Source: Bacteroidetes Order II. bacterium
Lineage (GTDB): Bacteria > Bacteroidota > Rhodothermia > Rhodothermales > UBA2364
DNA: 64,000 nt
NCBI GenBank assembly: GCA_016788705.1
Contig: JAEUSQ010000021.1
Coordinates: 94,561 to 158,560, forward strand
Direction: 5' to 3'
This document shows positions 36,546-46,600 of the stretch, piece after piece (position 1 is the first letter of the stretch; every line of letters begins with the position of its first letter). The translations under genes and the position numbers were made by a program. Under the pieces are notes generated by a model. It made no database searches. It was given only the letters and a program-made list of their open reading frames with translations, and was not told the DNA's origin.

Positions 36546-38177
36546 TCATAATTCTACTACTTGGTGCGCATGTGTTTCCAATAACAATTCGTTTGTCAAA
36601 CGGGTGATTAATTCAAGGCCATATTTATTAAGAAAGTACAATAATGAAACGCTCCGTTCTTGCAGGCCCGCCGGAAAAAGCGCCAATTTTGCTTTCCAAG
36701 CTTGATCCCGTAAGGTATCGTGGTTCCTTTTTTCGGCTTGCAGAACCCGTTTCCGGAGTTTTTCCAATTCGTTGGTCAGATTCGTGCGTGTGGCCTCTAC
36801 GGCCCGCTCCAGCGATCCGTCGTGTACAAGTACATCGGGCTTCAAGCGGTCAATTTCGGTGTAAACCCCCTGAATTGCCTGATTAAAAGCGGTATCGGTC
36901 TTACCACCGGAGCGCTCCCGTACCAGTTGTTGAAAAAATGATTCAAAATCACCCGCGAGGTCTGGCCAGTATAATTGGTTTTTGTCTATAATTTTTCGGA
37001 TTCGTCCTTCCACCAAGGTTACACTTGCACGCGGATAGACGATGGGCATGGGGATCCCGCTCCATTCGTAAACCTTTTTAAATTGAGCAAAATAGGCCAC
37101 TTCACCAGGGCCGCCAACATAGGCCACCGTTGGAAGGAGCCAATCTTGCATTTGTGGCCTCAAGACCACATTCGGGCTGAAAGAGGTTGGCGCGTCCTCT
37201 AATGCTGCAAGTAGTTCCGGTTCGGAAAAAGTTTGGCTGTGCCCTTTTAGCCGATAGCCCTTTTCATCTGGCTCGATGGCATGCCGGACGCTTTCGTACA
37301 CGTAAAATAAATTGAGGAGACGGGGCGTAACTTGGGCATGGAAACCCGCATTACGTAACGATTCGGAGGTGGTGGCGAGTGCCTCAAACAAAGGCTTCTG
37401 TTCTTGAATCGCTTTCTTAAACAGCGGTAAAGAGGCTTGTTTTAATAGGGGATCGTCTGGCGCAATCAATACCAAGCCAGTATCGGGAAAAAGTTTGGTG
37501 ATAAATCGTGCAAAAGCAAGGCAAAAAGTGGTTCCTGGCCAATAAGCAGACTGCAACAATGCCATTAGCTCCGCACGAAAGTCGGTGGGGGCTAGTAATG
37601 ATTCAACTTGTGCCAAGACTTCGTTGATTTGCTCGGTGAATACAATCTGACCGACAGGGCCGAGGTTGCCTTTTTCTGGCAGGGTGTGTCCGGTATAAGC
37701 GATTTTTTCTACACCCGCAGCCGTCGGTAGTCCCAGATAACCTGCTTCTGGCAAGTCGTGGTCTTCTCCTTCCAGCCAAAATATGGGAACCACCGCTTTT
37801 CCGGTTTGTTTGCTGAGCGACTTGGCCAACTGTATGGTTGTGATGGTTTTGAAGAGGGTGTAAAGCGGCCCACCCCCCAAGCCAAGTTGCTGTCCAGTAA
37901 CGACGGCTAGGGTGTCAGGCGCTAAGAGCAGGTTAATGTTCCGGCGGCTGGCTTCATCTGCGCCATAGTCTATTGCTTGCCGCTGGAGTGCTTCCACCAA
38001 TAGGTTGCGGTGATTGCGTGGATGTGCCACTACAGAATCTGCAACGGTCTTTATGTTGGTCACACTTGCAGGATTTCCAGCAAAGTATTTGGCCACATGC
38101 TCAAAATTTGACACATAAGTCTGAAAAAGGGATGAAAAGCCACTAAGTTCGGTAAAGGGGAGCATCATGGGCAGCAT
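36546..38177 (-). CDS. bshC: Bacillithiol biosynthesis cysteine-adding enzyme
   Basis: BshC adds cysteine to glucosaminyl-malate, the last step of bacillithiol synthesis. From the ATG at 38177 (MLPMMLPFTELSGF) it has 543 residues, the usual family length. A longer frame would run into the SDR gene and is rejected; ATG 38225 is an alternative. The family core VVTGQQLGLGGGPLYTLFKT with PIFWLEGEDHDLPEA (the active-site region) is intact, followed by the Rossmann-like part and a coiled-coil insertion (LTNELEKLRKRVLQ). bshA and bshB are not here. Low-molecular-weight thiol metabolism of this kind is typical of Bacteroidota. Confidence 0.94.
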   Translation of the reverse strand: MLPMMLPFTELSGFSSLFQTYVSNFEHVAKYFAGNPASVTNIKTVADSVVAHPRNHRNLLVEALQRQAIDYGADEASRRNINLLLAPDTLAVVTGQQLGLGGGPLYTLFKTITTIQLAKSLSKQTGKAVVPIFWLEGEDHDLPEAGYLGLPTAAGVEKIAYTGHTLPEKGNLGPVGQIVFTEQINEVLAQVESLLAPTDFRAELMALLQSAYWPGTTFCLAFARFITKLFPDTGLVLIAPDDPLLKQASLPLFKKAIQEQKPLFEALATTSESLRNAGFHAQVTPRLLNLFYVYESVRHAIEPDEKGYRLKGHSQTFSEPELLAALEDAPTSFSPNVVLRPQMQDWLLPTVAYVGGPGEVAYFAQFKKVYEWSGIPMPIVYPRASVTLVEGRIRKIIDKNQLYWPDLAGDFESFFQQLVRERSGGKTDTAFNQAIQGVYTEIDRLKPDVLVHDGSLERAVEATRTNLTNELEKLRKRVLQAEKRNHDTLRDQAWKAKLALFPAGLQERSVSLLYFLNKYGLELITRLTNELLLETHAHQVVEL

Positions 38178-38322
38178 AAAATGAGTTACTGACTTTATGT
38201 CCTTCAAATCCGGACATAAAGACATGACGAAAAACGATGAACAAAAGCGCTTTGCACGCCTTAGAGCAAAGGAGGTTTCGGGGTGCGTTGTTTTTTGAAG
38301 AGAGATACCAATGTTTTTGGGA

Positions 38323-39126
38323 CTATTTGCCTGTTTCAATGGCTTTACGGGCGATGTTATCCACCAAGCGTGGAGCAATAAGTTTCACCCAAAGGCCCAG
38401 TTTTCCACGGGTCGTCATCACCAGTTCACGTTTACGGGCGGCGGTTGCAACCAAAATTTGGCGTGCGCACGCTTCTGCCGTCATCACTTCTCGTTCCTTT
38501 ACCGGGCTGTCGCCAATGGCTTTGCCGTCCGGACCAATCGCCCTTCCCCGAATTTCGGACTGCACAAACCCCGGATAGATCATGGTGATATCTACACCAC
38601 TTCCGGCAAGTTCTATGCGGAGCGAGTCGAAAAAACCAGTCATGGCATGTTTTGTGGCGGCATAGATGCTACGGGTGGGAACACCTGTTTTTCCGGTAAG
38701 GCTGGCCACGCCTACCACCCTGCCTTTGGATTGTTTTAGGTGGGGCAAGGCATAATACGTACACCAAACACTGCCCCAAAAGTTTACCTCCATTAATCGG
38801 GGCAAGGCCTCCGGTTCTGTAATTTCGTCGAAGCGTGCCCACATCGTAACCCCGGCATTGTTGATAAGTACATCCAATTGCCCAAACGCTTCGATGGTTT
38901 CGCGGATTAATGCCGAACATGCTTCGCGAATGCTCACATCCAGCGAAACTACATGTGTTTGCACGCCTTTTTTGATACAAAGAGCTTCTGTTTCTTGTAA
39001 TTTTGTCAAATCACGTGCCGCCAAGACGAGCTTTGCACCCTGATCGGCTAGTTGTAATGCGAGTGCCTTGCCAATTCCAGAGGAGGCCCCCGTGAGGACC
39101 ACTACTTTGTCTTTAAAGGTATTCAT
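38323..39126 (-). CDS. Short-chain dehydrogenase/reductase
   Basis: 267 aa from the ATG at 39126; an upstream start would add 17 unlikely residues. Classical SDR: TGASSGIG cofactor motif (12-19), NNAG (89-92), catalytic Ser142, Tyr155 and Lys159 (YAATK). The Arg39 of AARDL after beta-2 suggests NADP(H). The C-terminal tail is basic and long, as in the DltE-like/retinol-type reductases. The substrate cannot be assigned. It is 145 bp upstream of bshC on the same strand. Confidence 0.92.
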   Translation of the reverse strand: MNTFKDKVVVLTGASSGIGKALALQLADQGAKLVLAARDLTKLQETEALCIKKGVQTHVVSLDVSIREACSALIRETIEAFGQLDVLINNAGVTMWARFDEITEPEALPRLMEVNFWGSVWCTYYALPHLKQSKGRVVGVASLTGKTGVPTRSIYAATKHAMTGFFDSLRIELAGSGVDITMIYPGFVQSEIRGRAIGPDGKAIGDSPVKEREVMTAEACARQILVATAARKRELVMTTRGKLGLWVKLIAPRLVDNIARKAIETGK

Positions 39127-39240
39127 GTGTTTCCAAGCAATTTGAAGTACTGCTGTAAGATACAATGTTACCGACAATATTGGTAGAAGGTTGGATCAGG
39201 ATTGTGGCAGAACCACCCGAACCGTATAAAGATTCTTGGT

Positions 39241-39405
39241 TTATTGGGTCGAAAAATCAGATGTGCTACTTTTTTGGCCTTTAGTGGCGTTGAATAGCTC
39301 AATTTCTGAGCGTTTACCTTCATCAATATCGCCTGCAGTCTTCCATTCCGCGTGCTTCGTTTCGCTACTGGGATAAAATCCTGTGTATATGACACCATCT
39401 GACAT
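39241..39405 (-). CDS. Probable small protein of 54 residues
   Basis: Reads MSDGVIYTGFYPSSETKHAE through to a Ser/Thr-rich tail STSDFSTQ. The composition (charged, few Leu, no out-of-frame character) looks like a real small protein. It starts 34 bp upstream of divergent radA and ends 115 bp from the SDR start. No signal peptide, membrane segment or family is recognised. The frame stays open further upstream into radA, but only the part from this ATG looks like protein. Confidence 0.5.
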   Translation of the reverse strand: MSDGVIYTGFYPSSETKHAEWKTAGDIDEGKRSEIELFNATKGQKSSTSDFSTQ

Positions 39406-39438
39406 TGGGGTGGCGTATTTTCCTGTAAACAAAAAAAT

Positions 39439-40797
39439 ATGGCAAAACAGAAAACCAGATTTGTCTGTCAGGAATGTGGCTATGAGACTGCCCGTTGGCA
39501 AGGCAATTGCCCCGGCTGCGGGAACTGGAATACATTGGTGGAAGAAAAACCTCGCACCGAGGTAAAAGCCTCGGTCATTCGTCCTACGCTGGGGCATCAT
39601 ACACGCCCTAAGCCACTTCGGGAGTTTGAACTTACAGACGAGATCCGCCTCAAAACTGGCGTGTTAGAATTTGATCGGGTAATGGGCGGCGGCATTATGC
39701 AAAGTTCCCTTACCCTTATTGCCGGCGATCCCGGCATTGGTAAAAGTACGCTCATGACGGAAATAGGGAAATACTTGGAAAATACCCGCATTTTATATGT
39801 TACCGGCGAGGAATCCGGACGCCAAGTAAAACTTCGGGCGGAGCGATTAGGGGTGAATGGGGATCATTTTTTATTGTTTCCAGAGACGAATATAGAAGAA
39901 ATTATTGCGGCAGTACAAGACATCGAGCCTGAAATAATGGTGGTAGATTCCATTCAAACCGTGTTTCGTCCCGATCTCACGAGTGCGCCCGGCTCGGTCT
40001 CGCAAGTGAGAGAATCGGCAGCGGCGCTGATGCACCTCACAAAATCGCTGCCAATGGCTACTTTTATCGTTGGCCATGTCACCAAAGCGGGCGAAATTGC
40101 CGGACCCCGCCTTTTGGAACATATGGTGGATACTGTCTTGTATTTTGAAGGGGACCGACACCACAGTTACCGCATTTTACGTACCGTTAAAAACCGTTTT
40201 GGTTCTACCAACGAGATTGGCCTTTTCGAGATGCGAGAAACGGGGTTACGTCAGGTGGAAAATCCTTCCGAGATTTTTCTCTCCGAACGGCGCTATGGGC
40301 AAAGTGGTTCGGTGGTGGTTTGTTCGATAGAAGGATCACGACCGCTTTTGGTAGAAATTCAGGCGCTGGTCTCGGACTCGAATTACGGCGTGCCACAACG
40401 CACGACCACTGGTTTCGACAACCGCCGCTTGCAGATGTTGTTGGCCGTTTTGGAAAAACGAGAGGGCTGGCAATTGGGGAAGCAGGATGTGTTTCTAAAT
40501 GTGGCTGGTGGTGTTCGACTGGAGGAACCAGCTGTGGACTTGGGCGTGGTGGTGGCCGTGGCATCCAGTTTCAGGGATGTACCGGCCGATTCTGGTACTG
40601 TTCTGATTGGCGAAGTGGGGCTGGGAGGTGAACTCCGGACGGTGAGCCATGTAGAACGCAGGCTGAACGAGGCCGCTAAATTAGGGTTTGAACGGGCTGT
40701 CCTGCCCAAAACCAACCTCAAAGGCATTACCCGTCCCGAAGGGCTCGAGGTTATTGGGGTGGAGCGGCTTTCCGAGGTTTTGGACTTGGTGATCTAA
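39439..40797 (+). CDS. radA: DNA repair protein RadA
   Basis: RecA paralogue that promotes branch migration in recombinational repair. 452 aa. N-terminal zinc finger Cys10-x2-Cys13 ... Cys24-x2-Cys27; Walker A GDPGIGKST at 96-104; the RadA-specific KNRFG near residue 251; Walker B region IMVVDSIQTV; and the C-terminal Lon-protease-like domain with LNVAGGVRLEEPAVDLGVVVAVASS. Complete. Convergent with the cupin gene 14 bp away. Confidence 0.97.
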   Translation: MAKQKTRFVCQECGYETARWQGNCPGCGNWNTLVEEKPRTEVKASVIRPTLGHHTRPKPLREFELTDEIRLKTGVLEFDRVMGGGIMQSSLTLIAGDPGIGKSTLMTEIGKYLENTRILYVTGEESGRQVKLRAERLGVNGDHFLLFPETNIEEIIAAVQDIEPEIMVVDSIQTVFRPDLTSAPGSVSQVRESAAALMHLTKSLPMATFIVGHVTKAGEIAGPRLLEHMVDTVLYFEGDRHHSYRILRTVKNRFGSTNEIGLFEMRETGLRQVENPSEIFLSERRYGQSGSVVVCSIEGSRPLLVEIQALVSDSNYGVPQRTTTGFDNRRLQMLLAVLEKREGWQLGKQDVFLNVAGGVRLEEPAVDLGVVVAVASSFRDVPADSGTVLIGEVGLGGELRTVSHVERRLNEAAKLGFERAVLPKTNLKGITRPEGLEVIGVERLSEVLDLVI

Positions 40798-40811
40798 AAT
40801 GGCATACTCGC

Positions 40812-41324
40812 TTAGCGGCCAAAATCATCTTGGACCCGCACAATATCTGCTTCATTAGATGGGTTTTCGCGGTCGGTATGCTGCCATATCTCGGCAATTA
40901 TCCCCCACGTTTCCAGGCCAACCAAACGGTGGCGTTCGCCTTGCTGTAACGCTACCACGTCGCCCGTTGCCAGTTTCCGAAGGGGCGTTTCTTCGTCGGT
41001 ATTGCTTACCACTACCCCAGCAACGCCTCCTACTACTTTCCAGATTTCGGCGCGACGGTGATGGTATTGCCACGAAAGGCGTTTTTCCGGCGCAACCACC
41101 AGAATTTTGGGGCTTAATTTTTCAAATCCTTCAAAGTCTTTCAACGACAAATGCGGAAAGAAGGCTTCGATAAACAAAGGGGCTTCGGCTTCTTCGATCA
41201 CAAAAAAACCTCCCCAAGGCCGATTTTCGTCTTTTCCGATAACGGTAAACCCCATCTCTGCGATGGTAGAGGCTAAGGTTTCGAAAACTTCTTTTTTAGG
41301 GACCGATACGAAAAAGGTGTGCAT
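40812..41324 (-). CDS. Cupin related to type II mannose-6-phosphate isomerase
   Basis: 170 aa. The pattern NRPWGGFFVIEE followed by KLSPKILVVAPEKRLSWQYHHRRAEIWKVV and GDVVALQQGERHRL is that of the cupin domain of type II phosphomannose isomerase/GMP family, often labelled phosphoheptose isomerase in Bacteroidota. Metal ligands are suggested by the HHRRAEIW and GERHRL segments. It probably isomerises or binds a sugar phosphate, and lies 65 bp after the transketolase gene on the same strand, so a link to pentose/hexose phosphate metabolism is plausible. Confidence 0.8.
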   Translation of the reverse strand: MHTFFVSVPKKEVFETLASTIAEMGFTVIGKDENRPWGGFFVIEEAEAPLFIEAFFPHLSLKDFEGFEKLSPKILVVAPEKRLSWQYHHRRAEIWKVVGGVAGVVVSNTDEETPLRKLATGDVVALQQGERHRLVGLETWGIIAEIWQHTDRENPSNEADIVRVQDDFGR

Positions 41325-41352
41325 ATGTATATAACTTAATAATGAATATAGC

Positions 41353-41379
41353 GGGGAATGGACGTATTAGCCATTCCCC
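41353..41379 (-). terminator. Hairpin between transketolase and cupin genes
   Basis: GGGGAATGG and CCATTCCCC form a perfect 9-bp stem. No T-run follows on either strand, so it may be an mRNA-stabilising or weak terminator structure. Confidence 0.4.
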
Positions 41380-41389
41380 CGAATGCCAA

Positions 41390-43375
41390 TCAAGATAGGC
41401 CCAATTGTGTCTTAGCAGCCAGCGCAACCGCCGAGGCGGTAATATCAAAATTACGGTAGAGGTCGTCTATCGGGGCAGAAGCCCCAAAACCCTTCATGCC
41501 CACAAAGGCGCCATTTGTGCCAAGATATCGTTCCCAACCAAATTGATTGGCCGCTTCTACGGCCACACGTACTGTGACGCTGGGCGGGAGAACAGATGCT
41601 TTATAGGTGTCATCTTGGGCCTCGAACAACTCCCAACTAGGCATAGAGACCACACGGCTGGATATTCCTTGATCTAAAAGTAGTTTTTGGGCAGCCAGGG
41701 CAATTTGTACCTCGGAGCCTGTGGAAAGCAACAAGGCCTGTGGTGCAGGGGCATCCGAAAGTATGTAGGCGCCACGCGCCACGCCTTCGCCCGACGAAAC
41801 AACGGGCAGCCCCTGACGCGAAAGGGCAAAGGTGACAGGAACACGGCTTTGAACGGCATACTTCCATGCCGCAACGGTTTCGTTTGCGTCTGCAGGACGA
41901 AAGTTGACCACATTGGGCATCGCCCGAATGGAGGCCAGGTGTTCTACGGGCTGGTGCGTGGGGCCATCTTCCCCAAGGCCAATACTGTCGTGGGTAAAGA
42001 CGAACAAAGACGGGATTTCCATCAGAGCCGCCAACCGGACCGCTGGACGCATATAATCTAAAAAGGCCAGAAAAGTCCCCGTATAAGCCACTAAGCCCCC
42101 ATGTAAGGTAATCCCATTTACGATAGCACCCATTCCGTGTTCGCGTACACCAAAATGCAGATAGCGTCCACTAAAGTCGTCGTGGCTCATGCTTACATCT
42201 GCCTTGGCGCGGGTATTGTTGGAGGGTGTAAGGTCTGCCGAGCCACCCAAGAGGTTTGGAATCGCTGTTTTTAGTGCATTTAGGGCATGTCCAGAAGCTT
42301 CGCGGGTGGCCATTTTGGTTCCCAATGCAAAGTGGGGCAGGGCGTCTTCCCAATCTGTAGGTAGGATGCCAGCAATGGCCCGATCCAACTCCAACGATTT
42401 TTCCGGATGCTCAGCCCGATAATCGGCCATTAGGTCGTCCCATTCAGATTGAAGTTTTCGGCCATTAATCCGTACTGAAAGCATGTAATCAAATACATCA
42501 TCGGGCACATAAAACTCAGGTCCAATAGGCCATCCGAGCGTTTCTTTTGCCAGTTTCAGTTCGTCGGTACCCAATGGAGAGCCATGCGCACTTGATTTTC
42601 CTTGCTTGTTTGGACTTCCGAACCCGATCTGGGTTTTGCACGCAATGATGGTCGGGCGGTCTGAATCTGCTTTGGCCTTGTCAATGGCGGCTAAGACTTC
42701 TTCTGGGTTGTGGCCATCTACCTCTATGGTCTGCCATCCATATGCCTCGTACCGTTTAAGCACGTCTTCGGTAAATGAAAGCGAGGTGGGGCCATCAATC
42801 GAAATGCCGTTATCATCATATAGCACAATTAGTTTTCCCAAGCCTAGATGCCCAGCAATGGCACAGGCTTCGTGCGAGACCCCTTCCATCAGGTCGCCGT
42901 CGGAAGCAATAACATAGGTATAATGATTAATGATGGGATGCGTCATCGTATTGTAGCGTGCGGCTAAATGACGTTCTGCAATGGCCATACCAACCGCCGT
43001 AGAAATTCCCTGTCCTAGCGGCCCCGTGGTCATTTCCACACCCGGCGTATGGCGATACTCTGGATGGCCAGCGGTTTTGCTACCCCATTGTCGGAAGTTC
43101 CGGATTTGATCCATAGATAAGTCATAGCCCGTAAGATGGAGTAGGCTATATAAAAGCATAGATCCATGCCCAGCTGAAAGAACAAAGCGGTCGCGGTTAA
43201 ACCACGTTGGATCGGCGGGGTTGTGACGCATTCGCTCGGTCCAAAGCACAGCAGCGGCATCGGCCATGCCCATAGGCATTCCAGGGTGTCCAGAGTTCGC
43301 TTTCTGAACCGCATCTGCCGAGAGAAAGCGGATGGTGTCGGCACAGCGGCGGCGTAGGTGGGCCAAATCTTGCAT
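41390..43375 (-). CDS. tkt: Transketolase
   Basis: Thiamine-diphosphate enzyme of the non-oxidative pentose phosphate pathway, moving two-carbon units between ketoses and aldoses. 661 aa, full length. The N-terminal domain has [14 protein letters not shown] and the cofactor motif [14 protein letters not shown]...DDNGISIDG; the middle domain has [14 protein letters not shown] with the catalytic Glu; and the C-terminal domain has [10 protein letters not shown]. It probably shares a transcript with the cupin gene downstream. The start is the ATG at 43375. Confidence 0.97.
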   Translation of the reverse strand: MQDLAHLRRRCADTIRFLSADAVQKANSGHPGMPMGMADAAAVLWTERMRHNPADPTWFNRDRFVLSAGHGSMLLYSLLHLTGYDLSMDQIRNFRQWGSKTAGHPEYRHTPGVEMTTGPLGQGISTAVGMAIAERHLAARYNTMTHPIINHYTYVIASDGDLMEGVSHEACAIAGHLGLGKLIVLYDDNGISIDGPTSLSFTEDVLKRYEAYGWQTIEVDGHNPEEVLAAIDKAKADSDRPTIIACKTQIGFGSPNKQGKSSAHGSPLGTDELKLAKETLGWPIGPEFYVPDDVFDYMLSVRINGRKLQSEWDDLMADYRAEHPEKSLELDRAIAGILPTDWEDALPHFALGTKMATREASGHALNALKTAIPNLLGGSADLTPSNNTRAKADVSMSHDDFSGRYLHFGVREHGMGAIVNGITLHGGLVAYTGTFLAFLDYMRPAVRLAALMEIPSLFVFTHDSIGLGEDGPTHQPVEHLASIRAMPNVVNFRPADANETVAAWKYAVQSRVPVTFALSRQGLPVVSSGEGVARGAYILSDAPAPQALLLSTGSEVQIALAAQKLLLDQGISSRVVSMPSWELFEAQDDTYKASVLPPSVTVRVAVEAANQFGWERYLGTNGAFVGMKGFGASAPIDDLYRNFDITASAVALAAKTQLGLS

Positions 43376-43678
43376 GTCGTTTGTTTGGGGTTAAGGTGTT
43401 GGAGCGTAATAAAGCTAAAAAACTACGGCCTCCACTCGCTGGTTGCTGTTAAAGGATGGGGAATTACCAAGCCACTACCTGGTATCCTGCCGCCGGATGC
43501 GGTCTTCTGCACGATAGTGACCCATTTGAAATACCTTGAGTACTACCAAATTTGTATAAGTTACAGGCTTTTACTTAATCGTGAAATTAGAATTATAAAT
43601 CAATCATTCCGAATACACGATAAATTTCGTAAAATAAAGACCTTGCCTCATTCCTTCTTATTGTTCCTCTTAATCATA
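43376..43678 (+). other. Spacer between divergent tkt and the large secreted protein gene
   Basis: About 300 bp, increasingly AT-rich towards 43678. A plus-strand frame is open through it but reads unlike a protein and precedes a clear signal-peptide start, so I treat it as the shared regulatory region. No strong promoter consensus was recognised. Confidence 0.4.
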
Positions 43679-46600
43679 ATGCTCAGGTTTATTTTCATCA
43701 TCATGATGGCAGTTCCGGTCATACACGGAAGCACTGCCCATGCCCAATCGCGAGAATCCACGCCCGAATGGGTTCACCTCATGCGCTCGAAAACCCCCAA
43801 TGTCCTCGAAGTCATACGGCTCCGTGATACCTGGTGTCAAAACCGAGAATGCGATGCCGAAGAAGGCTTCGAGGGCGAAGAAGGCCAAGAAGATGCCTGG
43901 AACCATGAATTTCGGCGATGGATGCGCGGTATTAACCGTATTGATGGTCAGGGATTTGTGGCCAAGGCAAACTTGCAGCGTCAAGAACAAAAAGACAGGG
44001 CCTATCTGAAAGCCATTCTACAACAACGCCTCAATAAAAAATCTGCCGCAAACTGGGAAGGCGTTGGTCCTTTCCGAACAGATCAAATTGCGTCCACCGA
44101 TTGGGGAAACCCCGGCTCCGGACACCTGTACATCGTTCGCAGAGCGCCTGATAATCCCAGTGTGGTCTATGCGGGTTGTGCCGCGTGTGGTGTCTGGAAA
44201 ACCACTGATGCTGGCGAAAACTGGGTACTAAAGACCAAAGACGAACTCGTAACAGAAGTGTATGCGCTAACCGTGGTGGACGCCAATACGGTTTATTTTG
44301 GTAATAAGCGGGATCAGAAAATCTATAAAACCACCGATGGCGGTGCAAGTTGGACGAAACTGGGTGGGACTAATTTTTCCGATTACGACGTATCGTTCCA
44401 AGATATTACGGTAGCAAACAGCAATTCACTGATCCTTTTCGCGGCAACCACCAACGGCTTATTTAGAACAAATGACGGTGGTAATACCTGGAGCCGTATC
44501 AGGGGTGGCAACTGGCAAGAGGTGGAGTTTAAGCCCGGAGACGATAATACCGTTTATGCAGTCCGCATAGTGGACAAACATACCGAGTTCTGGAAATCCA
44601 CCGATAGTGGACTAACATTTAATGTAAAAATATCGGGTTGGGTAGGAATTGGCAGTGCCAGTAGCGCATCCAATTTTTCTGGATTTGCCAACAATAGCAG
44701 TGCCAGTATAACCTTTGCCTCCGATCCAGAGTTGGGGTCTGGGAACAATACAGACTTTACCATAGAACTACGGGTACGCCAGACTGCCGATTCCTATTGG
44801 AGTTCTTTGCTCGGAAATGTGGCGTGGCAATTCGACAAACGGGCAGGTGTTTCGTTGGGCTTGGGTGGCGGTGGTAGTTTGCGCTTCAGAATCGCAGATG
44901 GAACCAACGAGGTGGCCTTAAGCGGTCCTAATATCGCAGACGCCGAGTGGCATCATGTGGTGGTGGTGTATCGGGCAACCGGAACCAAAGAACTCTGGGT
45001 GGATGGGACGCTAAAGGCTTCTTCTACCACCAATATCACCACCAATACCCAAAATGCGTCAACATTGCGGCTTTTTAGTTATACCGCAGGCTGGAACCTT
45101 CCGGCAAATGTGTCGCATGCCCGCATTTGGAACACCGCACTTTCGCAAAGCACACTTGATGCCTATTGGGCAGCGGATGTACCGGCGGACCATCCCAATT
45201 ATGCCAATCTTTTACATGAATGGCGCTTTACTGAAGGTGCTGGTACTAATGTTGGCGATAGTAGAGGAAGTAATACAGGGACGATTAGTGGGAGTGCTGG
45301 TACGTATGCTTGGATGACTAATCAAAACATGGATCGTATTGTGGAGTCGTTTGGCAGTGGCAGTGAAGAACAAAAGCGGACTGAAATTGCCGTAACACCC
45401 GCCGATCCTAATCGAATCTATGCCTTGCTTTCGGGAGACATGAATGGAGGTTCTGGCTTGGTCGGACTATATAGGAGTGATGATGGTGGTGAAACGTGGA
45501 CGCACAGGTGTTGTGGAGCTGGACCAGGAGGAGCAGCTTCTCTAAGCAATCCAAACGTGATGGGATACTCATCCGATGGGACAGAAGAAGGTGGACAATA
45601 TTACTACGATATGTCCTTAGCTGTTTCTCCGACAAATGCGGACGAAGTTTATACCGCCGGAATTGCGGTCTGGAAATCCACCGATGGGGGGGCAACGCTC
45701 AACAACCTAATCGGACGTTGGTATTGGCGGGCCAACCAACCAAACCGATATATCCATGCCGATGTACACGATATCAATGTCTATAACGATGGTTCCATTT
45801 GGGTGGCCTGTGATGGAGGTGCTTTTTTCTCGCCCGATAATGGCGCCACATTTGTTCAAAAGCACAATGGCATTCAGGCATCTGACTTTTGGGGATTTGC
45901 TATTAGTCCACAAAACGGTGAAGTGATGCTGGGCGGAACGTATCATAATGGGACCTTGCTCAAAGATGGGAATGTGTTTGATGGCGGATGGGTGCATACT
46001 GGCGGGGGAGATGATTATTTTGGAGGGGCCAGTCCTGCGAGTGACCGAACGGTTTTTGGCAGGAATCTCACTCGTTATACCCTCACAGGAAACCGGATGA
46101 GCGGGTGGAGTAGCGCTTCTGTTTCCAAAACCATGAATCAAGGGGCAATGGCCATAGATGCTGGAAATTTGGCATATTCGCCCGAATGTGGTACGTGTTT
46201 TTATATGGGCCAAAGTGACAATATTTGGTACACGACCGACGATGGACGTTCGTTTTCTCTGATCAAAAACTTTGGAAATGGCTGGAAGGTGACCAAAATC
46301 GAGGTCGCCCCTTCCGATCCAAACACGATTTATGCAGCACAGTTTGGCGATGCGCTGGCCAATAATGATCGGAAACTTTGGAAATCTACCAACCGAGGTA
46401 TAGACTGGACCGATATCACCCCCAACGCTGCGATCGGGGGGCTTAATGCTGCTGGATTTGATTTTACGGTGGATGCCCAAAACCCACAAACCTTATGGCT
46501 GAGCAAGGCCCACCGGTATAGCTGGAATGACTACGACGGGAATAAAGTTTTCAAAACGACCAATGGCGGAGACAGTTGGACCAACCTGACCACTGCCGCC

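Noticed and set aside
38178..38378. Longer N-terminus of BshC
   Set aside because: It would overlap the SDR gene and the extra residues do not resemble BshC.
43358..43678. Coding extension before the large T9SS protein
   Set aside because: The frame is open but overlaps the start of divergent tkt and precedes a clear signal peptide, so it is probably non-coding.
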